Below are positions 1 through 9,406 of a stretch of DNA of 64,000 nucleotides, one piece after another. The stretch covers positions 1,488,001 to 1,552,000 of the forward strand of contig NZ_CP186925.1 in NCBI RefSeq assembly GCF_049562855.1, given 5' to 3'. Every line of letters starts with the position of its first letter. Within the stretch, counting starts at the first letter, position 1. Source of the DNA: Ruminococcus_C callidus (GTDB taxonomy: Bacteria; Bacillota; Clostridia; Oscillospirales; Ruminococcaceae). Made by a program: the position numbers and the translations under genes. The notes below the pieces were generated by a model. It was not told the origin of the DNA, searched no databases, and saw only the letters and a program-made list of their open reading frames with translations.

Positions 1-1183
1 TGTCTACTTTTGTGTAAGATGAATTAGAATCGTTTAGAGAAATTGCATCGCCCATTTGAGACATTACTGGATTTACCGCAGGTCTGGGATTCAAAATATC
101 TGTAGATCTGTCTGGATCTAATGTCATGACATCATATACACCAGAATCCTGTTTATGTGTCTGAGACTCATCGTAATCTCGATCATACCTCAGATTCCAT
201 GGCTTAGATTCTGTATATGGATTATAGGATGTCTGACTTACTACGCCATTCTCATTTCTAGTTCTAGTTAAATAGTCATCTGGGAATGTTGTACTTACAT
301 CTTGTGGTTCATATCCAATACTGAATATTGGATCAGATACCAAGGATTTTACAATTTCCTCATTATTACTGATCTGCATAGAATACAGTGCCCGATATGC
401 AGGATTTATAGTATCTTGTGACTTTGTACCACTTTCGTATGTACCATCACCGTTTGCTCTATCCTCGTAATCGCTATTCCTAGACCATACATTGTGTTTC
501 TTATGAGAAATATCCACTTTTGTACCATCAGAATCCAGTGTCTTTTGTAATCTAGCATAATCTTCTCTGCGATAATGTCCAACTTGCACTGGACCAAATG
601 ACATTCCAATGTCATTTACATTTGTAAGTCGCGCATCAATTCCAATTTTTGTTCTAGCGTCATATCTTACACCTGCATGCTGGAATAAAAACATCCCAAC
701 TGGTCTTGCATATTCGATACAAGCATCCAAGGGCTTTTTATCTGCGAAGTAGACCACGTCAATATATCCGTCAGCAGTATGTGGTGTGACATACACAGTA
801 TTTACTGGGATAGAAACATCCTCTAGTCGGTTGTTCAGTATGTCATTTTCTTTTGCAGCATCTTCAATACGAAATTGTGCAAGATTCAACTCAGCAGCAA
901 GTGTCACACCATCTTTGCTGCCACGATTCTTGATAACTGACATAAAATACAGCAAAACAAGTCGATTAAACGCTGTATTCAATCGATCATCGAATTTATA
1001 TCCCATAGTATCTGCAAGCATCCACAACAAATCTTCTGGGCATTTCAGCGGATCATATAAATCCATGAAATTTTCAATATCATACTGAATTTTTGAGAGT
1101 GATGCTGTAAACCAATCTATAAAAAATCGAAAGTCGGCACTAGATTTATAGATTTCTGGAAGTGATACTGATTTTATATTCAT
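1..1183 (-). CDS. Baseplate/tail protein, P2 gpI / XkdU-like (partial)
   Basis: The reading frame is open from an ATG at 1183 to the window edge, giving at least 394 residues; the C-terminus lies outside. The N-terminal 120 residues read like gpI/XkdU-type tail proteins: a segment about reaching a membrane-like length, then 'CPEDLLWMLADTMGYKF' and 'VIKNRGSKDGV', the pattern typical of this family. In known contractile phages gpI follows gpJ and helps join baseplate wedges to fibres. The ribosome-binding site GGTGGTGA lies 7 bases before the ATG, and the gene starts 16 bases after the baseplate J-like gene ends. The later part is Asn/Asp/Tyr-rich and I do not recognise it. The family call is from pattern memory, not alignment. 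Confidence 0.6.
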   Translation of the reverse strand, partial: MNIKSVSLPEIYKSSADFRFFIDWFTASLSKIQYDIENFMDLYDPLKCPEDLLWMLADTMGYKFDDRLNTAFNRLVLLYFMSVIKNRGSKDGVTLAAELNLAQFRIEDAAKENDILNNRLEDVSIPVNTVYVTPHTADGYIDVVYFADKKPLDACIEYARPVGMFLFQHAGVRYDARTKIGIDARLTNVNDIGMSFGPVQVGHYRREDYARLQKTLDSDGTKVDISHKKHNVWSRNSDYEDRANGDGTYESGTKSQDTINPAYRALYSMQISNNEEIVKSLVSDPIFSIGYEPQDVSTTFPDDYLTRTRNENGVVSQTSYNPYTESKPWNLRYDRDYDESQTHKQDSGVYDVMTLDPDRSTDILNPRPAVNPVMSQMGDAISLNDSNSSYTKVD

Positions 1184-1199
1184 AATGTATCACCACCAA

Positions 1200-3236
1200 T
1201 CATTCTAGTATCCAATCCGGAGCAATTCGTAAGTTGTTTCTGGATTCTCCGATATTTGCACCTAAATCCTGATACCGTGCAAATGAAATTGGATTAAAAT
1301 ACTCAATATCGTAAGTATCAATATGTTCTTGTGCACCAACTTTAGATAGTTCTCCCCAGTTTATCACAGGAAATTTAAGATTTCCGGCATCAAAGTATCG
1401 AATGTTAGAATCTGCACTCTCAATAATCTCAACAACTTCCATTACCGTCGGCTTTTGTCCTAGTTTTCGATTTGCAGGAGAAAAATACAGAGCGAGTTTT
1501 TCTTTGACATTTGCAATGATCGTTTTTGCTTTATCCTTATCGACTGTAGTCTTAGGATAAATTTCACCAACAACATACCACGGGAAAACACGAACAAATC
1601 CAAATTGCAGCTCTACAGACATTGCTTGCAATGGTCTATAATCATCTATTACACTGTTTATGATATTCATAGGCGGCTGATACCCGATAAACGCATAATC
1701 ATAATCATTACTAGATGATGCATACTTCACTGTGCTTATCGTATTCTTCTTTACTGGTGTATAAGTTGTATCCGTATACTCGGATTCATTGAAATCATTA
1801 TAGATTGCAAAGCACATCGCTGTGTATCTTTGAAAATTTGTAGAAAATACAAATCGATTTGGATCTGTTGGATCAAAACCAATGTCCAGAATATTATCCC
1901 ACTTAAACTGTGTATAGGTATCAGATGATTCTGGGAAATCATGATAAGTGATATACATTTTACTCTTTTGAGCATCTGTCAAATTTGTGTTTTTGTAAAT
2001 TGCAAGATTTATCTCTAATGCCTTTTGACAATCAAGTACAGTTCCGCAGTCAATTCCGGCTTCTCGTGTCAAAAAACGTGTAAAATCTGGAAGTGTGATC
2101 AAACTATCCCATGTATTGATATAATTTCGGCTATTTCGATATGCTTCTTTTGCAGTTTCTGGGCTTTTTCCAGTTACCGTATAAGTGTGTGGCATTTCAG
2201 ATGTATTTGCAAGGTTTGATACAGAAATATCACCAGATTCTGTTGTGTACTTTGCATTATCACACGCATTTGGTTTTGCGGGCTGGAAATTGGATAGTAC
2301 ATTTGCATTGACACATCCGATTGCACCAGAGCATTCAATCCAGTAAATTACAAGATAGTTGTTAGAGTAATTCTCCAGTTGGTTGATATAATTTGAAATC
2401 TGTAACTGTGCATTGCTGTAATTATCGTAGGTAACTGCAAACATCGGTTCTGGTTCAATAAATTCAGACGGAGAACTTACCTGAACCCACTGGGTATCTA
2501 AATAAGTATCATGCAAGCTTGCCTTTGCTTTTACCCATACAGCAGTTGTATCAATGTGTTGAGATGGCAGCTTAATAACACAGTTATTCTTTTTTATTTC
2601 TTCTACAGACTTTGCAACAGACCGCAGAGAACCTTCTACCGCTACACGGGTGCAGGTTTTACCTGGTGCAAGGTGAACAATATCGGTATCTGCAAACACA
2701 TTTGTACCATCTGCAATAATCTGGCGCTTACTTCTAGTTTCTGCAGCACCATAAGTATTTGTCATTGGCAAGATATTGTATGTAATAACTCTGGACTGAT
2801 TTGTGATGTCTGTATAGGCATTGACTGTACAGAAATTTCCACCATTAAATCCAAAGTCTAGAGTAATTGAATTCTCCGTGTTGTTTGTAAATGTTACCTC
2901 TGTTCTGGCAGCTGTATACCATCCAAGCGTATATCCCATTAGACTGAATAATTTTTCGGCATTTTTCCGTTGGGATACAGATGGTGCAAATACCTCATTT
3001 GCAAGCCAATCTGTATTTACACCAAGCATATCTGCAACACTGGCTAAAAAGATACCAAGTACAACACCAGGATCAGAGATTGCATCCGGATTCCACTTTG
3101 TAGAATCACTTGCGTCATATACACTTGGATTCCACAGTTCTGTAAGTTTAGGAACTAGATCCCAGAAGTCTTTCATAATTGAATCAAAATCTCTGGATGT
3201 GTATTTTACCATTCCAGAAGGTGCATTACTCGCCAT
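1200..3236 (-). CDS. Baseplate J-like protein (gpJ / T4 gp6 type)
   Basis: A 678-residue baseplate wedge protein. The N-terminus resembles baseplate J proteins ('MVKYTSRDFDSIMKDF', then 'ISDPGVVLGIFLASVADMLG' split over a Pro-Gly). The C-terminal part has the 'VFPWYVVGEIYPKTT' and 'YFSPANRKLGQKPT' stretch expected of the family's last domain. The family forms the iris of the wedge that holds the baseplate closed until contraction. The start is fixed by GGAGGTAACAATAG before ATG, and the first 11 bases overlap the gp25-like gene, so the two are probably translationally coupled. It is longer than P2 gpJ (about 300 residues) and closer to Firmicutes phage homologues. Confidence 0.8.
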   Translation of the reverse strand: MASNAPSGMVKYTSRDFDSIMKDFWDLVPKLTELWNPSVYDASDSTKWNPDAISDPGVVLGIFLASVADMLGVNTDWLANEVFAPSVSQRKNAEKLFSLMGYTLGWYTAARTEVTFTNNTENSITLDFGFNGGNFCTVNAYTDITNQSRVITYNILPMTNTYGAAETRSKRQIIADGTNVFADTDIVHLAPGKTCTRVAVEGSLRSVAKSVEEIKKNNCVIKLPSQHIDTTAVWVKAKASLHDTYLDTQWVQVSSPSEFIEPEPMFAVTYDNYSNAQLQISNYINQLENYSNNYLVIYWIECSGAIGCVNANVLSNFQPAKPNACDNAKYTTESGDISVSNLANTSEMPHTYTVTGKSPETAKEAYRNSRNYINTWDSLITLPDFTRFLTREAGIDCGTVLDCQKALEINLAIYKNTNLTDAQKSKMYITYHDFPESSDTYTQFKWDNILDIGFDPTDPNRFVFSTNFQRYTAMCFAIYNDFNESEYTDTTYTPVKKNTISTVKYASSSNDYDYAFIGYQPPMNIINSVIDDYRPLQAMSVELQFGFVRVFPWYVVGEIYPKTTVDKDKAKTIIANVKEKLALYFSPANRKLGQKPTVMEVVEIIESADSNIRYFDAGNLKFPVINWGELSKVGAQEHIDTYDIEYFNPISFARYQDLGANIGESRNNLRIAPDWILE

Positions 3237-3624
3237 CTATTGTTACCTCCACATCATCGCCTAATACGGTTTGTATTCCAACTGTCAACTTCAATGTATT
3301 AAAATCTTGAACTGTAGTATCTTCATTTTCTCCAGTAACCAAAAGTCCATCTGCAAAAGATGTATTAGCTGCATTACAGTCTGGTTCAAATGTACGAAAC
3401 TGATTCTTGATCTTATCTTTCAAAATTGCTTTTGTATTTTCAGTGTTATACTGAAATAAATATTGCTTTAATCCGACACCGAATGTCGGATAGTTGTACA
3501 ATTCTGTTGGTTCTGTCAGCATAAGAAGTCTGCATCGGTTTGCGATAGCGTCCTTATTTGTTAAAACACCAACTTTATTCCTTGATACATCAAATAAGTT
3601 TGGAAATGACAAAGAAGAAATCAT
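3226..3624 (-). CDS. gpW/gp25-like baseplate wedge protein
   Basis: 132 residues. The middle carries the gp25 signature: 'RCRLLMLTEPTELYNYPTFG' followed by 'GLKQYLFQYNTENT', as in T4 gp25 and P2 gpW, which nucleate sheath assembly on the baseplate. It sits directly upstream of the J-like gene and overlaps it by 11 bases, the usual gp25-gpJ order. I chose ATG at 3624 rather than the GTG at 3633, because GGGGAG lies 8 bases before the ATG but touches the GTG. Despite the 'lysozyme' name sometimes used for the family, gp25 is structural. Confidence 0.8.
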   Translation of the reverse strand: MISSLSFPNLFDVSRNKVGVLTNKDAIANRCRLLMLTEPTELYNYPTFGVGLKQYLFQYNTENTKAILKDKIKNQFRTFEPDCNAANTSFADGLLVTGENEDTTVQDFNTLKLTVGIQTVLGDDVEVTIDGE

Positions 3625-3629
3625 AAAAA

Positions 3630-3929
3630 TCACTCCCCAAAATTCACTGCACCAGATTGATAACTGCCACCTGTAAGTCCGATAACAATAAAATCACTAT
3701 TTCCTTTATCCAAAGATGCAATAGCAACTACTTCACCCTCTTGTGGCAAATGTGGTAAAAGGATAGAACTAATCCAAGGCAGATCTTCATCATAGACATA
3801 ATTTCGCACTTGTTTTCCACCATAATCTCGCATATTATATGGTCCATGTACAGACGGAATACGCACCTTTATCTTCAATGTTCCGTCACCTGTATACTGA
3901 TACTCTTTGGCATATCCATATGTTATCAT
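3630..3929 (-). CDS. Baseplate OB-fold protein (gp5/gpV N-terminal domain-like)
   Basis: About 99 residues with the pattern of the OB-fold domain of T4 gp5 and P2 gpV: a 'VRIPSVHG' strand, then 'LLPHLPQEGEVVAIA', then 'NSDFIVIGL'. In those proteins this domain sits at the tip of the tail tube and connects the hub to the spike. Here the OB-fold stands alone without spike repeats. The gene overlaps the tail lysin gene, so an ATG at 3938 is also possible; ATG 3929 has better spacing from GAGGTG. Context between the tail lysin and gp25 genes supports a hub position. Confidence 0.6.
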   Translation of the reverse strand: MITYGYAKEYQYTGDGTLKIKVRIPSVHGPYNMRDYGGKQVRNYVYDEDLPWISSILLPHLPQEGEVVAIASLDKGNSDFIVIGLTGGSYQSGAVNFGE

Positions 3930-6091
3930 TTCATCCATGCACCTCGATTGATGATTCGTGCAACAGTTTTACCTTTCCATCCTGTCAGATCTCGTGGATA
4001 TGCACTTCCAGTTGTATCGGTATTGGGATTACCTACAGCTTCCCACTCTACGACATTAACATGCCCATTTGATCCATGACCATATGCTGCATACCCAGTA
4101 GATCCGTTCTCATTAGCTTTTGCATCCGCCATAATTGCATTAAAATATGTACCATCATTCAGTACTACTGTCATCATATCTCCAACTTTTCCGAATATCG
4201 GCTTTACGGCGATCAAATAATTTCCGTTGATTATTGCTATATTTCTATCACTAGGTCTCCCCATGCTGCCCCATATTTGAGCAAGCTTATATTGGTCAGT
4301 ACGCTTATTCCATCTTGTATAGAAATACGAGTAATTTGTATAAATGTCAGATATACCAGACTGTCCGACGTATGACGGTATAACAATCTCTGTACCACCT
4401 GCTGTAGGAATTCCAGATTGAAGCGGAATTTTAGAGTTTCCTAAACTTACAGTACCAGAGGAAACTTGTTGTACAACCAACTGACTAAATAATTCAGACG
4501 CTTTTGCTTTTCTAGGTGGTGAAGTTTTTTCATAACTACCAGGTTTTTCAAACTGCCGTACAAAATAATCAGCAGCATCTTGTGCCCCACTGTCATTGTT
4601 CGTGACAGATTGCAAATGCTGTAACACCTTAGAAAATCCATTAGAGAGTTCATACCATAGATAATCTAACTGACCTGTAAGATTGTTCATCCAATTCGAT
4701 CCGGCTGCACTAATCATAGCAGTTTTTCGACTACCTAGCCATTGACATATTCCAGATGCACCACTGCTCTTATTGACAGCATCTGTTCTGTAGGAACTTT
4801 CATAATAGATATTACCGCATATACCACAAGATGCAGCAGCATTTAATCCTTTTCCAAGTAGATATTCAATAATTGCTTTTGCATTTGTGTCGGTTATTCC
4901 ATCAATAATCACATTTGCAGGATTAGCCATATCAGAATAACCGGAGTACATAGAGTTTAATTTATCTGTATAGTTAATAGCTGATAATCGTATTCCGGAT
5001 TGAGCTGTGCTAAACTTGTCATTCGTGATATATGCAATTTCACGAATCGTCGCATCTCGCCTAGTTGTTTTCGTTGTAAACAGTGATCCATAGCCGGATA
5101 ACCCATAGCTTGCTAAGTCGCTCACAGATGCACCTACAAGTGACCAGTTTGGCCTAAAGTATCCGACAATTGAAGTATTTGTATAATCATACTCATGATT
5201 TGCAATTACACTAGTATATCTATTATATGTCTTTGTATTACCTTCAATTGTCATGATCTTATCGCCATTCAATTCAGATACGACACCGACATGGGAACAT
5301 TCATATTTTCCAGTCTTATTGAAGTTAAACAGGATAAAGTCGCCTACTTGTGGTTTTACAGCATTTCCGTTTCTAGGTCCATCAATAAATACGCTGTTAC
5401 ACTTATGTTCTCTTCCATATTGACATAGTGTTGTACACGAATAGGTTGTTGGAATAATAACATCCAGTAGACCACCTACTGTCTTTGCACATGCCATTAA
5501 AAATGCACAGCACCATTCCCCTTCCCATCCTAATGTTGTCCACACCCAATTTCCGTGTTCTCCCATATGAGAATTGGCTACTTGGAAGAATTGTGATAAT
5601 TTACTCGTAGTAACTGTAGGCATTGCAGTTCCAGTATCAGATACTGTAGCAGAATTATAGATAAATCCTTGAAAATGATAATTATTGCTCCATGTATATG
5701 CTGGTGGTTTCAATGTTTGCTGATAAAATCTCCTACCACCATATGCACTATTGGACGTTACAATTGAACCATCTGAATTGATTTGTTCTACAATAGCAAC
5801 ATGCCCTGCATCTCCTGGTCTGCTCCAGCACACGACTGCACCTAATCTCGGTGAGGCACCCCTTTGATAGCCGTCAGCAGTATTCCCATACCACAGTCCA
5901 GCATTATGCGTAGATAAATTACATGATGTTTTGCCCATGATTTCCATGAATCTGCCATAAGCATATCCAACACAATTTGGAAGTACACTGCCGCCGCTAA
6001 TATTGATACATTGATTATATCCGCCGCTAGACGGTCTCAACCAATATTTATCTGCTGTAGATGGTGCATTTAATCTAGGAGTAAATGCCAT
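3926..6091 (-). CDS. Multidomain tail lysin: CHAP, CHAP, tail lysozyme, barwin-like
   Basis: 721 residues and at least four domains. Residues about 15-145 form a CHAP-like domain with the nucleophile in 'LPNCVGYAYG' and the base in 'DAGHVAIVE'. Residues about 165-315 form a second CHAP-like domain with 'GEWCCAFLMAC' and 'ECSHVGVV'. Residues about 395-540 match the phage tail lysozyme type ('ICGNIYYESSYRTDAVN', 'GASGICQW'). The last 120 residues resemble barwin-like beta-barrels of Firmicutes wall proteins ('DGTYFNAIMADAKAN', 'AAYGHGSNG'). It would digest peptidoglycan ahead of the tail tube. ATG 6091 is chosen because of GGTGAGG; an upstream TTG at 6106 is weaker. It lies between the OB-fold hub gene and two more wall-hydrolase genes. 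Confidence 0.8.
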   Translation of the reverse strand: MAFTPRLNAPSTADKYWLRPSSGGYNQCINISGGSVLPNCVGYAYGRFMEIMGKTSCNLSTHNAGLWYGNTADGYQRGASPRLGAVVCWSRPGDAGHVAIVEQINSDGSIVTSNSAYGGRRFYQQTLKPPAYTWSNNYHFQGFIYNSATVSDTGTAMPTVTTSKLSQFFQVANSHMGEHGNWVWTTLGWEGEWCCAFLMACAKTVGGLLDVIIPTTYSCTTLCQYGREHKCNSVFIDGPRNGNAVKPQVGDFILFNFNKTGKYECSHVGVVSELNGDKIMTIEGNTKTYNRYTSVIANHEYDYTNTSIVGYFRPNWSLVGASVSDLASYGLSGYGSLFTTKTTRRDATIREIAYITNDKFSTAQSGIRLSAINYTDKLNSMYSGYSDMANPANVIIDGITDTNAKAIIEYLLGKGLNAAASCGICGNIYYESSYRTDAVNKSSGASGICQWLGSRKTAMISAAGSNWMNNLTGQLDYLWYELSNGFSKVLQHLQSVTNNDSGAQDAADYFVRQFEKPGSYEKTSPPRKAKASELFSQLVVQQVSSGTVSLGNSKIPLQSGIPTAGGTEIVIPSYVGQSGISDIYTNYSYFYTRWNKRTDQYKLAQIWGSMGRPSDRNIAIINGNYLIAVKPIFGKVGDMMTVVLNDGTYFNAIMADAKANENGSTGYAAYGHGSNGHVNVVEWEAVGNPNTDTTGSAYPRDLTGWKGKTVARIINRGAWMK

Positions 6092-6102
6092 AACCTCACC
6101 AC

Positions 6103-7269
6103 TCAATCATAACCAGTCATGAAAAATTCTGGATTTAAAACACACTCAAATTCAGAAACATCTGATACATGAGAATCTAGCCATAAAAGCCAATCTTCTG
6201 ATCGCTCTTTCCAGTCTATCAGTTTTAATTTTTCCAGTGTACAATATAGACCAATTTTATTTTTCAGACCCAGCATGAAAAGTCGCTTTTTGCATCGGTC
6301 TATAATGTCATTATTCATAGATTTTGAATTTTGAAATCCTATTTTAATCCACACGCCCATTGTTGGGTTATATTTTTGCACACATAGTTGCAATTCATCC
6401 AGTTCTCTGTTTACCTCTGATACCGTTTTAGAACGTATTTCAGTGTATAATGAAAATGGAAGATTTGCAGAAACTGCGGATTTTATATGTGCATCTAAAT
6501 TTTGAGATCTATATGTACTGTTCTGTATATGAACAGAATCAAAATAGGTTCCTGAGTTTATCGCTACACCTACAACACCAAGATCTTTTAGTTTCGCACC
6601 GTCGAATGATTTCACAGATGGAGATATTGTTGCAATATATGGCGTAAATGACGTATAATCAATCATTGACGCAATATCTGTAGTTGTTCCTAAAAACGCA
6701 TCTCCAGCAGAGGTTGATTCAGATGTTTCTGGATTTGTCAAAAATGAGGATATTTTTTTCTTTTTCAGTCGCTCATTGACTTGCTTTGCAATATCTGAAA
6801 ACTTAGCAGCAAGATAATCACCTGGACACTCTTTATTGGAAAACCATCTGTGCATCGTCAAATTGCCGGACTTATTACCAGTATAATTCAATGCAGGAAT
6901 ATTATTTCGTCTACAAATATCTTCACAAAGATTAAGCAATGCAGAGTAGGCGGCATCAGAAATAGGCCATGGATACTTAGCCACAGTGTTAGAAACTTCT
7001 ATTGTAACTGCTACGTTATCATTCTCTTGACTAGATGATGTCCATGCTCTATACTTTTCTGGAATATACAGTCCAATCTTTCCGTTATCATCTATACCAT
7101 AGTTCCAGCTTACTTCTCTCGATGAATCGTGCATAGTTCTGGACAATCCATCTAGCGTAACAGATCCTGCTGCAATGTGTATAGTTATTTTGGAAATTGA
7201 CTTTGTACGCTCATTGAAATTAGTAGAACTATTGTCAATATATGACGCTAAATTTGAATTACCAGCCAC
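6103..7269 (-). CDS. N-acetylmuramoyl-L-alanine amidase with GH25-like C-terminal domain
   Basis: 388 residues. Residues about 25-165 are an AmpD-type amidase_2 domain: zinc ligands are visible in 'ITIHIAAG' and in 'LTMHRWFSNKECPGDYL'. Residues about 205-388 have the repeating beta-alpha pattern of a GH25-type barrel ('YIATISPSV', 'GVWIKIGF', 'IGLYCTLEKL'). The family's catalytic acidic positions are not obvious, so this half may bind rather than cut. A Ser-rich linker joins the two. GTG start at 7269 with GGTGATTAACT; it begins 3 bases after the upstream gene's stop. It is probably a second tail-associated lysin or the endolysin; no holin is visible nearby. Confidence 0.75.
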   Translation of the reverse strand: MAGNSNLASYIDNSSTNFNERTKSISKITIHIAAGSVTLDGLSRTMHDSSREVSWNYGIDDNGKIGLYIPEKYRAWTSSSQENDNVAVTIEVSNTVAKYPWPISDAAYSALLNLCEDICRRNNIPALNYTGNKSGNLTMHRWFSNKECPGDYLAAKFSDIAKQVNERLKKKKISSFLTNPETSESTSAGDAFLGTTTDIASMIDYTSFTPYIATISPSVKSFDGAKLKDLGVVGVAINSGTYFDSVHIQNSTYRSQNLDAHIKSAVSANLPFSLYTEIRSKTVSEVNRELDELQLCVQKYNPTMGVWIKIGFQNSKSMNNDIIDRCKKRLFMLGLKNKIGLYCTLEKLKLIDWKERSEDWLLWLDSHVSDVSEFECVLNPEFFMTGYD

Positions 7270-7271
7270 AG

Positions 7272-7811
7272 TTAATCACCATTTCGATTATTTGAAAACT
7301 CATCAGCCATAGCTCCAGTCAAAGGATAAGCCGCATCGTAATAATAGTTGGCTTGATGTACCTGAGACCAATCATTTGCATTCAGGATAATATCACCAGA
7401 TAAAAGCGGTTCTGGATCGTGTTTATAATAAGTTATAGTTCCAATATGGACAGGCCAAATTGATGACTCAGTTGTAACATACTCGAAATGCACATACTTA
7501 TAAGCAACTCCAATGAATGATCCGACAAATAGTGTTTCGCCGGATTTTACATAAACACCCATCAAATGACCATATCGAAGAGAAACATGACCGCTATACT
7601 GAACTGTAACAACAGAGTGACCATCTTCATCTTTTCCAATTTGTGTTACAACTCCAGACTGGAATCCATACACATCGTGTGTTTGTATATCTAATCCAGT
7701 ATGCAAAGTTTTGTAAGTACTATACAACTTTGATTGTCTATTTGAAATCCAGGGAACTAATATTTTGACAGATGATTTTGTTATAGGTGAATAGGAATAC
7801 TCTTTATACAT
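7272..7811 (-). CDS. M23 (LytM/gp13-like) peptidase-fold tail protein, probably inactive
   Basis: 179 residues with the LytM beta-fold: 'LHTGLDIQ' (the H-x3-D zinc pair), 'RYGHLMGVYVKSG' (first catalytic-type histidine) and 'YVHFEYVT'. M23 peptidases have HxH at the last site ('HLHFE'); here the first histidine is replaced by Tyr, leaving the zinc ligand but not the catalytic partner. Such domains often sit in tail tips as structural or wall-sensing parts. GTAGGTGATTTC precedes ATG 7811. It is grouped with the two lysin genes and follows the hub gene. Confidence 0.65.
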   Translation of the reverse strand: MYKEYSYSPITKSSVKILVPWISNRQSKLYSTYKTLHTGLDIQTHDVYGFQSGVVTQIGKDEDGHSVVTVQYSGHVSLRYGHLMGVYVKSGETLFVGSFIGVAYKYVHFEYVTTESSIWPVHIGTITYYKHDPEPLLSGDIILNANDWSQVHQANYYYDAAYPLTGAMADEFSNNRNGD

Positions 7812-7819
7812 GAAATCAC

Positions 7820-9277
7820 CTACTGAGTTGACATGTGCTCAAAATTCGGATATAGATCTCCGAATTTGACCATGTATGGAGTAATGATATTATTTGTCGT
7901 ATCGTAAGAACTTCGATTATAGTTACTACTTCCTGAAACAAATATTCCTTGTGCCGCAGCTGTCTGATTTGCATTACTGATAACTAACCGCTGTAGTTTC
8001 AGCGTAGTCACAAATAAATTGCTCACATTATGAGTTACAGATACGATGTTATAAATACCTGTAATTGGTGATAGTGTACCACCAGAATATACAATCAAGG
8101 AAACTGGTTGAGCCACAGTATATGACTTCACACTACCTGGAATCTGAACCGTGAAATCTCCGCTAAACTGAGATGCTAATGCGTTTACGTCATTGATAAT
8201 ACTAGCGGACTGAAACACATCAGAAAGAGAACTGCTCCAACTGTTTACAACCTGAGCATCTTGTGTAATAGTATTACCACTACCATCTACAGCAAATCCA
8301 ACTTGTCTGAAATTCATATCAGACATATTATATGCTACACCATCATAGCTGCCGCTGATTGATAAAACATTTGCATTTTCTGTACCATACTCCAGTACGT
8401 CATTATTCTGTGACGACATAATATTAGCATTTGATTTATAATGGATAATTCCAGGACGAGTCATTGTCGGCTCATCTACCCAATAACTAAATGATGCACA
8501 CTGTGGTGTTGTATCTACATTACTACGTCTTAAATAATCTGAAACATGGTCTGTTGCATTATTTACAACCTGACTTAATTTACGGACTCCGTGGAAGCCA
8601 TAAATCAATCCTGCGGCATTTTGTGCAGAACTATATGTTTTAGATAGTGGAAGCAGTCCTGGAAATTCTGAATATTCGTCATCTGCTGAAAATTCACCGC
8701 GAACATACTTATTAAAGCTAGTTGTAATAGGTCCATGATTTACAAGAGTTGGTGTGTCATTTCGATCTATATCAAGTTCATAGTAAGATGTAGCCTTAAC
8801 AGATTCTGCTAGTGCTACAACAATTGCAGACGGCTGTACAAATCCGCTCACCGCAGGAATACGCAATACAGGCATACTGGTTTGCACTGCAAGCGACGCA
8901 TATCCTGTGATTTTATAGTTCATGTATACTCCAGTAGTGCTTACCGAAAACTTAATTGTAAAACCTTGATAGGATAAGCATTCTGCAACATTCCCAAATT
9001 CATCTAGCCACCCAAAGATAAATGATACTGGAATACCACTGGAATCTGGATACTGAGCTGCAGACTGTGCTGCACTATACAGTAGTGCTTCAAATGCCGC
9101 AATATTCATTTTTCGTGAGGCATCTCCACCAACTATGCAATTCAGTGTCCATGATGTCATAGACTGTATTTCACTATTGCTTAATTCCAAAGATGCAAAT
9201 GGAGATGGCATTTCTAATCCAAAATCTGTAATACTTACACCTGCTAATGTAAAATTACAAAATGGTTGTTTTTTCAA
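7820..9277 (-). CDS. Baseplate hub protein, gp27/gpD-like
   Basis: About 485 residues. The N-terminus 'FTLAGVSITDFGLEMPSP', the 'MTSWTLNCIVGG' stretch and the beta-rich body with a late 'SPITGIYNIVSVTHNVS' resemble hub proteins that form the ring at the tip of the tail tube (T4 gp27, P2 gpD). The position, just before the M23, amidase and lysin genes, fits. The start is TTG at 9277: GGAGGTG lies 6 bases before it, whereas the upstream ATG overlaps this site. A strong hairpin and T-run (9299-9340) and a late-promoter-like element (9341-9349) lie directly upstream. The family call is by context and overall pattern. Confidence 0.55.
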   Translation of the reverse strand: MKKQPFCNFTLAGVSITDFGLEMPSPFASLELSNSEIQSMTSWTLNCIVGGDASRKMNIAAFEALLYSAAQSAAQYPDSSGIPVSFIFGWLDEFGNVAECLSYQGFTIKFSVSTTGVYMNYKITGYASLAVQTSMPVLRIPAVSGFVQPSAIVVALAESVKATSYYELDIDRNDTPTLVNHGPITTSFNKYVRGEFSADDEYSEFPGLLPLSKTYSSAQNAAGLIYGFHGVRKLSQVVNNATDHVSDYLRRSNVDTTPQCASFSYWVDEPTMTRPGIIHYKSNANIMSSQNNDVLEYGTENANVLSISGSYDGVAYNMSDMNFRQVGFAVDGSGNTITQDAQVVNSWSSSLSDVFQSASIINDVNALASQFSGDFTVQIPGSVKSYTVAQPVSLIVYSGGTLSPITGIYNIVSVTHNVSNLFVTTLKLQRLVISNANQTAAAQGIFVSGSSNYNRSSYDTTNNIITPYMVKFGDLYPNFEHMSTQ

Positions 9278-9298
9278 GATGCACACCTCCATAACAAA

Positions 9299-9340
9299 CA
9301 AAAAAAATAGCGATAGCTCTTATAAAGAGCTATCGCTATT
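9299..9340 (-). terminator. Intrinsic terminator after the toxin-antitoxin cassette
   Basis: A perfect 15-bp stem (9306-9320 with 9326-9340) and a 5-base loop, followed on the minus strand by a run of eight T. It ends the transcript of the toxin gene at 9407. It lies only 22 bases before the start of the hub gene, so that gene needs its own promoter or readthrough. Confidence 0.9.
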
Positions 9341-9349
9341 ATTTAAGGT
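9341..9349 (-). promoter_or_regulatory. Variant late-promoter element
   Basis: On the minus strand the sequence is ACCTTAAAT, preceded by CATA. It matches seven of the first eight bases of ACCTTATATA found before three other structural gene clusters. It lies just before the terminator hairpin and 64 bases before the hub gene start. If active, the transcript would begin at or inside the hairpin. Confidence 0.4.
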
Positions 9350-9406
9350 TATGAAGTCAATGCATGATTAGTTTTGATGCAAACACCTCACAATGTTGTA
9401 TCTTAC

